From Spirochaetes bacterium RBG_16_67_19 (GTDB lineage: Bacteria > Spirochaetota > Spirochaetia > SZUA-6 > DRHE01), in NCBI GenBank assembly GCA_001829505.1, contig MIBK01000238.1:8054-16252 (forward strand): a stretch of DNA of 8,199 nucleotides, read 5' to 3'. A program made the position numbers and the translations under genes. A model generated the notes under the pieces. The model was not told the DNA's origin, did not search any database, and saw only the letters and a program-made list of their open reading frames with translations. This document shows, one piece after another, positions 1-5,216 of this stretch (position 1 is the stretch's first letter; the number at the start of each line of letters is the position of its first letter).

Positions 1-1
1 C

Positions 2-151
2 GGGGCGTGGCAGGAGGCGGCCGGCGTGCTGGAAGGCCTGGCCCTGCCCACTCCCCGCCTGGACGCCCGCCGCCTGGCCTCCGGACCGGCCGGTCGGGCC
101 CGTGAAGGCTTCCAGCGCTTCGTGGCCCGGCTGCGGGAGGCGTTGAAATAG
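2..151 (+). CDS. C-terminal fragment of an unidentified protein (partial, 5' end outside window)
   Basis: An open frame runs from the left edge to a TAG at 149-151 and encodes at least 49 residues, ending in REALK. The fragment is rich in Ala, Arg, Leu and Gly. Its last 20 residues look like an amphipathic helix (a pattern such as FQRFVARLREAL), which is common at the C-terminus of soluble enzymes. I cannot assign a family from so short a tail. It is on the plus strand and ends 25 bp from the stop codon of the convergent lipoprotein gene. Codon use is high-GC like its neighbours, which supports real coding. An internal GTG near base 26 is a possible start but is not favoured. Confidence 0.5.
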   Translation, partial: GAWQEAAGVLEGLALPTPRLDARRLASGPAGRAREGFQRFVARLREALK

Positions 152-166
152 GAACGGCCCCGGCCG
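145..166 (-). terminator. Possible intrinsic terminator for the leftward envelope operon
   Basis: In the 25 bp between the convergent stop codons, bases 155-159 (CGGCC) and 162-166 (GGCCG) are complementary. Read on the minus strand the hairpin is followed by TTCCTATTTC, a short T-rich run that lies inside the end of the facing gene. The stem is GC-rich, but the loop is only 2 nt and the T-tract is interrupted, so this is a weak candidate. A second small inverted repeat (165-168 with 173-176) is adjacent. Confidence 0.3.
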
Positions 167-176
167 GCGGCAGCCG

Positions 177-1271
177 CTACCTGACGAATTTTACCAGCGT
201 GTTGTCCGTGAGCCCGTCTTGATCCCGCACCGTGACCACCACGTGTCCCTCCTTCAGTTGCACGTAGCTTCCCGTAACAGGATCAATGTAGCCGGTGCCC
301 GGCTTGTTCGTGGAGAAGGTGTATGTCCCCAATCCGGTTCCACCCGAGGCTGAGAATTGAATCGTATCGCCTATGACCGAAACGGTCGGGCTTTCCGGGG
401 ACAACACCGGCGGGTTGCCCGCGGGGACCACGCTGACCGTGGCGCTCGCCGTGCCGCCCGCGTCGTCGGTCAGCTTGATGGTGTCGCTGCCGGCAGTGGC
501 CGGGGCGGAGTACGCCGCCGGGTTGGAATTGGCAACGGAGAAGATGCCGCCGGCCCCCCCGGGCAACACCTCGAAGGTATAGGCTCCCGATCCGCCCAAC
601 GCCGTGAAGTAGGCCGTGCCGCCGACCAACACGGTTACCTCCGGCGGCGAGATCTCCAGGGAAGCAGCAGGATCGTACAACAGTACCGTCACCGCCGCTG
701 ACCGGGATACGCCGACCGAGTCGGTGACAGTGACCGTGTAGGTACCTGCCGCATTCGCCGTGTATTCGAAGGAATTACCCGTGGCCGCCTGTTCCACCCC
801 GTCCACAAACCAGGCAAAGCCGCCAGAGCCTCCCGTCGCACTGAAGGTCCATATCTGCCCGAGCAGCAGAGTAATTTTCGAGACGTTGAGCTCCAGCGGC
901 GAGGCCACCGCGTACACCGTCACTTCCGCGGTGGCCTTCTGACCCAGCAGGTCGGTGGCCTCGACCGTGAACAGCTCCGATTCCGCGCTGATGTCCTTGC
1001 CGGGGAAAACCCAGGTAGTGCCGCCCTTGCGGGTCACCCCCGCGCCGAGGGAAATCTCATAGGGGGTGAATCCCCCGAGCACGGAGAAGGTAAAATCGGT
1101 CATTTCCGGGATCAGCACGGCGCTCGGGCTGAACCTCAGCTCCCCGGGGGAGTCCCCTTTCAGGGCCTGCAGCAGGGAAAGGTCGCCGCAGCCGGCCAGC
1201 ACCAGCAGCAACGCCAGCCCCGCAGCGCCCAGGGCCAGCCGGCCCCGGATTCGATCCCTCTCATCAAGCAT
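177..1271 (-). CDS. Lipoprotein with four tandem Ig-like repeats (paralogue A)
   Basis: A 364-residue predicted lipoprotein. The N-terminus has a charged region, a hydrophobic core and a lipobox LAGC with the lipidated Cys at 28, so export and membrane anchoring are expected; Gly and Asp follow the Cys. The rest is four beta-rich repeats of about 75-80 residues (about 45-121, 126-197, 204-282, 288-362). Each opens with a strand and a Phe-x-x-x-Gly-Gly signature (FSVLGG 62-67, FSATGG 143-148, FTALGG 222-227, FSASGG 306-311) and closes with a strand such as TVTDSVG. This resembles bacterial Ig-like (Big/PKD-type) folds found in surface adhesins and carbohydrate-binding proteins. The ATG at 1271 follows an AGAGGTG ribosome-binding site. 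It is the last gene of the leftward cluster, 12 bp after its paralogue. No catalytic motif is visible; a binding or structural role is inference. Confidence 0.85.
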   Translation of the reverse strand: MLDERDRIRGRLALGAAGLALLLVLAGCGDLSLLQALKGDSPGELRFSPSAVLIPEMTDFTFSVLGGFTPYEISLGAGVTRKGGTTWVFPGKDISAESELFTVEATDLLGQKATAEVTVYAVASPLELNVSKITLLLGQIWTFSATGGSGGFAWFVDGVEQAATGNSFEYTANAAGTYTVTVTDSVGVSRSAAVTVLLYDPAASLEISPPEVTVLVGGTAYFTALGGSGAYTFEVLPGGAGGIFSVANSNPAAYSAPATAGSDTIKLTDDAGGTASATVSVVPAGNPPVLSPESPTVSVIGDTIQFSASGGTGLGTYTFSTNKPGTGYIDPVTGSYVQLKEGHVVVTVRDQDGLTDNTLVKFVR

Positions 1272-1283
1272 TCTGCACCTCTG

Positions 1284-2390
1284 CTACGGATTCCATTTCA
1301 CCAGCGTATTGTCCTTGAGGCCGACGGCATCCTCCACCGTCACCACTACGTTCCCGGCGGCCAATTGCCGGTAGAGGCCCGTCACCGGGTCGATGGACCC
1401 GAGTGCCGGCTTGTTCGTGGAAAACGTGTACGACGATGGAGAACCGCCCGATGCGCTGAACTGGACTTCATCGTCGAGCGCCGAAACGGTCACGCTGCCC
1501 GGGGACAGCACCGGCAGCGTACCGGTGGCCGTCACGACCACTGCGGCGCTCACGCCGGGCGGCCCGCTGCCGTCCGCCACATTGACCGCATAGGTGCCCA
1601 CGGCGCCGGGCGCCACGTAGGTGGCCGGATTGGCGTTGTCGATGCTGCCGCCAGTTGCGCTGAAGGAGTAATTTCCGTCGCCGCCGAACGCGGTGAAGGC
1701 CACCGTGCCCCCCGGCATCACGACTGCGGAAAGCGGAGTGATGCTCAACACATCGACGCCGACGCCACTCGGCGCCACCGTCACAATGGCCGCCTGGGAG
1801 ACGCCTGCGAAGTCGAGCACCTCGACCACATAAGTGCCCTGGGGCGCGGGTAGAAAGTCGTAGGAAGCGTTCGGGGCAGCGCCCTCGGGCTGAAACAGCC
1901 CGTCCAGCTCCCAGTCATAGGGCAACGTCCCGCCGGTCACCATGAAGGTCCAGCCGACCCCCTCCGGCAGAGTGACCTCGGTGACGTTCAGCGCCGGTTC
2001 CCCGCCGGAGTATACCGTCACGAGCGTTTCCACCGTCTTGCCAGCCCCGTCGCTGACCTGGAGCGGAAAATTCCCGGCAGAGGTCGCCGGAAACTCCCAG
2101 GTGTGGTCGTCCAGGGGCGTTACCGCTCCGGACACGATGCTGTAGGGGGCAATGCCCCCCATGACGGAGAGGGTCAGGTCGACTCCCACTGCAATCACCG
2201 GATCGGCCGGGCTGAACCGCAGCACTCCGGGAGCCTCCCGGTAGAGGCTGTCGACCAGGGAAAGGTCGCCGCAGGCCGCCAGGGCCAGGGCGATCCCAGC
2301 CGCCAGAACGGTCTCCACCGCCAGAGACCGCCGCGGGACCCGCCCGGTCCGGGTCCGCGAACCACCTTTGCCTGGCAAAATCCCTCTCAT
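1284..2390 (-). CDS. Lipoprotein with four tandem Ig-like repeats (paralogue B)
   Basis: A 368-residue predicted lipoprotein, paralogous to the next gene downstream. The signal peptide is unusually long: a basic n-region of about 27 residues containing PRRSL, then a hydrophobic stretch and the lipobox LAAC with Cys at 40. Mature repeats lie at about 57-127, 133-205, 215-287 and 293-366, with Gly-Gly signatures LSVMGG 74-79, FMVTGG 149-154, FTAFGG 232-237 and FSASGG 311-316. The ATG at 2390 is preceded by AGAGG with a 5-nt gap, which supports this start; an internal GTG (residue 25) would remove the basic region. The gene sits 13 bp after the barrel-protein gene and 12 bp before paralogue A, so cotranscription is likely. 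The fold suggests a surface binding or scaffold role. No enzymatic motif is seen. Confidence 0.85.
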   Translation of the reverse strand: MRGILPGKGGSRTRTGRVPRRSLAVETVLAAGIALALAACGDLSLVDSLYREAPGVLRFSPADPVIAVGVDLTLSVMGGIAPYSIVSGAVTPLDDHTWEFPATSAGNFPLQVSDGAGKTVETLVTVYSGGEPALNVTEVTLPEGVGWTFMVTGGTLPYDWELDGLFQPEGAAPNASYDFLPAPQGTYVVEVLDFAGVSQAAIVTVAPSGVGVDVLSITPLSAVVMPGGTVAFTAFGGDGNYSFSATGGSIDNANPATYVAPGAVGTYAVNVADGSGPPGVSAAVVVTATGTLPVLSPGSVTVSALDDEVQFSASGGSPSSYTFSTNKPALGSIDPVTGLYRQLAAGNVVVTVEDAVGLKDNTLVKWNP

Positions 2391-2403
2391 AACAGCCTCT
2401 GAA

Positions 2404-3567
2404 TCACAACCGAATATAGAAGAAAAGCACGGGCACGTTGAAACCCATGATCGGTTCCACCACGAGCGTCCCGTTCTGCATGTACATGTAGAGCAGCAGC
2501 TCGTAGAGGAAATCCAGGGACAGGCCCAGCCTGGGGGCGAGGGCCAGGCTCAGGCCCGCCCCGGCTTTGGCCTGCGGCAGCACGCGGGTAAGGCGCTGCA
2601 CAACCTTGTCCTGCGGGGAAGCGTTCAAAGCCGCGCCCGCCTGGATCCGCACGTGCATCCCCAACCGCGATCGCTCCGACGTGCCCAGGCGCAGGCTCAG
2701 GCCTACCGGGATCAAGGACCCGAAATACGACGCCGTATCCTGTTCCGCGGGCAGCAGGCCCGCGTAGCCGGTGTATACCCCGTAGGCCAGCGCGGCGGAA
2801 CCCAGGTGGGAGCGGTGTTCCAGGTAGAGCTCGGCCAGGTAGCCGAAGCGGAACAGGGGACCCAGCTCGGCCATGGGAAAGAAGGTCCCGCCGCCGGCGC
2901 CTATCTCCAGGCGCCGCTCGGGGGCCAGCCCGGCCGGGGAGGCGCGATCGGGTCGTTCCTGCCCGGCGGGCAGAGGCTCCGGCTCGGCCTGCTCCTGGGA
3001 GGCTTGGGCGGCAGGAGCCTCGGGAGCTTCCGCCGGAGGAACCTGCGCCTCCGCCAACCGCTGCCTCTCCTGCACCGCCTCTGCCAGGTGCGGCCGTATC
3101 TGAGGCAGAAGCTCCTCCACGACGGGGCCCACGACTTCGTCCAGGCGCAGGTCGATCCTGCGACTGGCTGACGCCGAGGCGATGCGCTCTCCCCCCTTCA
3201 CCCGCCAAACCTCCACCTCCAAGTGGATCGTTTCTTCCGTACTAGTGTATCGCTCCAGGAACAGAAAATCCGCGTCCGTGGCTTCCTTCAGGAGCCGCTC
3301 CAGAGGGGCGGCGGCCAGGGCGGCCAGCAGCGCCTCCTCCGGAATCCGGGCCGCCAGCCCCGCCCGGGCCAATTCGATGCCCAAAGCGGCGGTCAGGACC
3401 TTCTGGAAGGCAGCATGCTGCTCGCCGCCCGGTCGAGGCACGATCAGGGCCACGGCCCTGGGGGTGGCATCCGGGGCCGGTCGGAGCGGCCTGCTTTCCT
3501 GTGGAAAGCCCGGGATCGATAGGAGCAGCAGGCCAGCTCCCAGCGCCCGCAAGCCTGGCTTCAGCAC
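2404..3567 (-). CDS. Envelope protein: CsgG/TolB-like N-domain, Pro/Glu/Ala linker, predicted outer-membrane barrel
   Basis: A 387-residue protein I cannot match to a named family. Residues 1-22 form a signal peptide (basic MLKPGLR, then AGLLLLSIPG) with no lipobox. Residues 37-160 look like an alpha/beta domain: a strand (VALIVP), helices, then ADFLFLERY, IHLEVEVWRV and RIASASASR. That order recalls the periplasmic TolB-N/CsgG/LpoB-like domains. Residues about 172-215 are a low-complexity linker of Ala, Glu, Pro and Gln. Residues 219-387 show alternating, amphipathic, Gly- and aromatic-rich strands typical of a small beta-barrel, ending in VPVLFFYIRL. The start is a GTG at 3567 just after GAGGAGGAA, a strong but very close ribosome-binding site. 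It leads the leftward cluster and is followed 13 bp later by the lipoprotein pair, suggesting a shared envelope role. The domain reading is by eye. Confidence 0.75.
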   Translation of the reverse strand: MLKPGLRALGAGLLLLSIPGFPQESRPLRPAPDATPRAVALIVPRPGGEQHAAFQKVLTAALGIELARAGLAARIPEEALLAALAAAPLERLLKEATDADFLFLERYTSTEETIHLEVEVWRVKGGERIASASASRRIDLRLDEVVGPVVEELLPQIRPHLAEAVQERQRLAEAQVPPAEAPEAPAAQASQEQAEPEPLPAGQERPDRASPAGLAPERRLEIGAGGGTFFPMAELGPLFRFGYLAELYLEHRSHLGSAALAYGVYTGYAGLLPAEQDTASYFGSLIPVGLSLRLGTSERSRLGMHVRIQAGAALNASPQDKVVQRLTRVLPQAKAGAGLSLALAPRLGLSLDFLYELLLYMYMQNGTLVVEPIMGFNVPVLFFYIRL

Positions 3568-3613
3568 TTCCTCCTCATATCGGGCGGGCAGCCGCGGATT
3601 TCTGTCAATATCA

Positions 3614-3643
3614 AGTATATGGCTGTGGCCCTTAAATCACCAA
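3614..3643 (-). promoter_or_regulatory. Candidate sigma70-type promoter for the leftward envelope operon
   Basis: On the minus strand, TATACT (3614-3619; five of six match TATAAT) lies 18 nt downstream of TTGGTG (3638-3643; only three of six match TTGACA). The predicted transcript would begin about 40 nt before the GTG start. The block is clearly more AT-rich than its surroundings. The -10 lies inside a short inverted repeat (ATAT, 5 nt, ATAT at 3608-3620), which could be an operator or chance. No equally good promoter was found for the rightward gene. Confidence 0.4.
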
Positions 3644-3664
3644 ACGGAATCAGCTCCGCTTGAC

Positions 3665-3686
3665 GGAGGCGATGGGCATGCAATAG
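3665..3686 (+). promoter_or_regulatory. Ribosome-binding site with a minimal leader ORF before the reactivase gene
   Basis: GGAGG at 3665-3669 is 18 nt from the ATG at 3688, too far to serve it directly. It is well placed (8 nt) for ATG at 3678, which reads ATG CAA TAG; an in-phase ATG at 3672 gives Met-Gly-Met-Gln-stop. The stop (3684-3686) is one base before the ATG at 3688. Ribosomes could initiate on the mini-ORF and reinitiate on the gene. Seen directly: the motif layout. Inferred: coupling. Confidence 0.35.
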
Positions 3687-3687
3687 C

Positions 3688-4368
3688 ATGGCGGCCAGCC
3701 CTATGACCGTGCTCGACGACATCCCCTTCCGCCTGGACGAGGCCGCCTTCCTGCGGCTCACCCGCCTGGAGGGCACCGCGGAGGTGCGGGGCCTGCTGGA
3801 GCGGGTGGCGGCCGCGGCCAGGCCCAAGGCCGCTTACAAGGTGTGCTACGTCGGCGAGCGGGGCGCGGAGCGCGTGCGGATCGAGGGCCAGGAGTTCCGC
3901 AGCGAGGTGCTGGTCCGCAACCTGGAGGAAGTGGAGCGCGTCTTCCCCTACGTGGCCACCTGCGGGACCGAATTGGAGGAGCTGGAGGAAGCGGGACCAG
4001 CTGCCGACCTTTTTGCCCGCTACTGCCTGGACGTGCTGAAGGAGCTGGCCCTGGGGGCGGCGCGTGACCGCCTGCTGGAACACCTGCGGACAGCCCACGG
4101 GGCCGCCCGCCTGTCCTCCATGAACCCGGGGTCCGGGGACGCCCGCCTCTGGCCGCTGGGCCAGCAGCGTCCGCTGGTCGGCCTGCTGGGCGACGTGGAA
4201 GGAGCCATCGGAGTGCGCCTGACCCCCAGCCTGCTCATGCGGCCCAACAAGTCGGTTTCCGGCATCCTGTTCCCCTCCGAAGTGCATTTCGAGAGCTGCC
4301 AGCTCTGCACCCGCGAGGATTGCCCGCGGCGGCGCGCCCCCTTCGGCGGGGCCCGGGCCCACCCCTAG
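3688..4368 (+). CDS. Stand-alone vitamin B12-dependent methionine synthase activation-domain protein
   Basis: A 226-residue soluble protein resembling the reactivation (AdoMet-binding) domain of cobalamin-dependent methionine synthase, as found in free-standing form in anaerobes. Visible family features are VFPYVATCGTELEEL (85-99), a helix RYCLDVLKELALGAARD (111-127), SMNPGSG (144-150), the LGQQRPLVGLLGDVE segment (157-171) and LMRPNKSVSGI (183-193). In methionine synthase this domain binds AdoMet and supports reductive methylation of inactive cob(II)alamin. The C-terminus adds Cys204, Cys207 and Cys212 (CX2CX4C, followed by PRRRAPF), which could hold a metal or Fe-S centre. The start is uncertain: ATG 3688 lacks its own ribosome-binding site, and ATG 3703 (MTVLDDIPF) is an alternative. 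No methionine synthase or corrinoid protein lies in the window. The thioesterase gene begins 8 bp downstream. Confidence 0.8.
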   Translation: MAASPMTVLDDIPFRLDEAAFLRLTRLEGTAEVRGLLERVAAAARPKAAYKVCYVGERGAERVRIEGQEFRSEVLVRNLEEVERVFPYVATCGTELEELEEAGPAADLFARYCLDVLKELALGAARDRLLEHLRTAHGAARLSSMNPGSGDARLWPLGQQRPLVGLLGDVEGAIGVRLTPSLLMRPNKSVSGILFPSEVHFESCQLCTREDCPRRRAPFGGARAHP

Positions 4369-4376
4369 ACCCGCTT

Positions 4377-5135
4377 ATGAACCTGGTCTGGTCCGGGGCC
4401 TTCCCCATCCACACCTACGAGGTGGACCCCTGTTTCCGCCTGGCCGTCCCCGCCCTGTTGGGGTTCCTGATGGAAGCGGCGGGGCACAACGCCGACGCTC
4501 TGGGCTTCTCCATACCGCAGCTGGCGGCCAGCAACCTGACCTGGATGCTCTCCCGGCTGCGAGTGCGCCTGCGCGAGCACCCCGGCTGGCGGGCCAGCCT
4601 CCTGGTGGACACCTGGCCTTGCGGCCTGAATCGGTTGTTCGCCCTGCGGGACTTCCGGCTGTGCCTGGAGGGCCGGGTGATCGGCGAGGCGGCCAGCGCC
4701 TGGCTGCTGATCGACACGATCCGGCGGCGGCCGGTGCGCCCCGAGAACGCGGCGGACTGGAGCGGGATGATCCACCCCGAGCGGGCGCTGACGGTGGACA
4801 TGGACAGGCTGCCGCCTTTCCCCGAGCCTCCGGGCGACGGAGTGCGCGAAACCGAGCTCTCCGTGCGCTATTGCGACCTGGACGTGAACCTGCACGCCAC
4901 CAGCCCGCGCTACGCGGAATGGCTGCAGGAGAGCTTGCCCACTAGCCTCCTGGCCTCCTCGGTGCCGGCCGAACTGGACCTGGACTTCCAGAACGAAGCG
5001 GGGGTCGGCGAGCGCATCCTCTCGCGCTCCGCGCCGCTGGGCGGCGGGTCCTTCGCCCACTCCCTGGTGCGCCTGGCCGACGGGGTGGAGGTGGCCCGGG
5101 CGCGAACCGCCTGGCTGCCGGCCGTCCGCCCTTGA
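4377..5135 (+). CDS. Acyl-ACP thioesterase (FatA/FatB-like, double hotdog)
   Basis: A 252-residue cytosolic enzyme expected to hydrolyse acyl-ACP to free fatty acid and ACP. The N-terminal hotdog begins almost at once (FPIHTYEVDP at 9-18), with a helix LLGFLMEAAGHNADALGF and strand LTWMLSRLRVRL. The second hotdog carries RYCDLDVNLHATSPRYAEWL. Asp169, Asn171, His173 and Glu207 match the order and spacing (N to E = 36) of the plant FatB catalytic residues as I recall them (D281, N283, H285, E319). Ala208 stands where plant enzymes have Cys320. The ATG at 4377 fits the family N-terminus; a TTG at 4320 would add 19 residues overlapping the upstream gene and is less likely. No ribosome-binding site is visible, so translation may depend on the gene ending 8 bp upstream. 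Chain-length preference cannot be read from the sequence. Confidence 0.85.
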   Translation: MNLVWSGAFPIHTYEVDPCFRLAVPALLGFLMEAAGHNADALGFSIPQLAASNLTWMLSRLRVRLREHPGWRASLLVDTWPCGLNRLFALRDFRLCLEGRVIGEAASAWLLIDTIRRRPVRPENAADWSGMIHPERALTVDMDRLPPFPEPPGDGVRETELSVRYCDLDVNLHATSPRYAEWLQESLPTSLLASSVPAELDLDFQNEAGVGERILSRSAPLGGGSFAHSLVRLADGVEVARARTAWLPAVRP

Positions 5136-5136
5136 A

Positions 5137-5151
5137 CGGCGCTCCGTGCCG
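5137..5151 (+). terminator. Small hairpin after the thioesterase stop
   Basis: CGGCGC (5137-5142) pairs with GTGCCG (5146-5151), including one G-T wobble, around a 3-nt loop, starting one base after the TGA. A pyrimidine-rich stretch (CTTCTTCTT, 5162-5170) follows at a distance, but there is no proper T-tract. It may weaken read-through into the transporter genes or protect the 3' end of the transcript. Confidence 0.25.
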
Positions 5152-5168
5152 GCTCCTGACGCTTCTTC

Positions 5169-5211
5169 TTGACTTCCCCATTGCCTATGCAGCATGCTTG
5201 AAACAAGGAGG
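5169..5211 (+). promoter_or_regulatory. Upstream region of the transporter operon: possible -35, palindromes and strong ribosome-binding site
   Basis: The 81-bp gap before the binding-protein gene contains TTGACT (5169-5174), a fair -35 box, but the best -10 at normal spacing (CATGCT, 5193-5198) is poor. Two overlapping palindromes, ATGCAGCAT (5187-5195) and AGCATGCT (5191-5198), lie where an operator could sit. AAGGAGG (5205-5211) is an excellent ribosome-binding site 5 nt before the ATG at 5217. The ribosome-binding site is secure; the promoter and operator are tentative. Confidence 0.35.
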
Positions 5212-5216
5212 CACGC

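Larger units (their letters stand above)
177..2390 (-). repeat. Tandem gene duplication (two paralogous lipoprotein genes)
   Basis: The two adjacent minus-strand genes are paralogues with the same architecture: lipobox, CGDLSL after cleavage, LRFSP before repeat 1, then four repeats. The last domain is the most conserved; by hand about 50 of some 76 aligned residues match, including FSTNKP, IDPVTG and DNTLVK. The first three repeats are visibly less alike. Longer identical DNA runs are few: 19 nt at 1173-1191 and 2256-2274 (lipobox region) and 16 nt at 299-314 and 1406-1421. Many differences in the last domain are at third codon positions, so the duplication is old and the protein sequence appears to be selected. 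Confidence 0.8.

Noticed and set aside
177..2390. Repeated DNA as a mobile element or recent recombination tract
   Set aside because: Identical runs are at most about 19 nt and lie within coding repeats; no terminal inverted repeats, target duplications or transposase are present.
2368..3208. Long frames on both strands (plus 2368-3171, minus 2387-3208) within the barrel-protein gene
   Set aside because: Low-complexity Gly/Arg/Gln/Pro translations without motifs; the minus 2404-3567 frame has a signal peptide and beta-strand pattern.
3568..3687. Possible cobalamin riboswitch before the B12-related gene
   Set aside because: The gap is only 120 bp, shared with a divergent promoter, and I see no B12-box-like core or long paired structure.
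3637..4362. 241-residue minus-strand frame opposite the reactivase gene
   Set aside because: The plus frame carries conserved family motifs; this one has none and looks like a GC shadow.
4320..4376. Extended thioesterase start at TTG 4320
   Set aside because: The extra 19 residues are Pro/Arg/Gly-rich, overlap the reactivase gene and precede the expected family N-terminus; ATG 4377 fits better.
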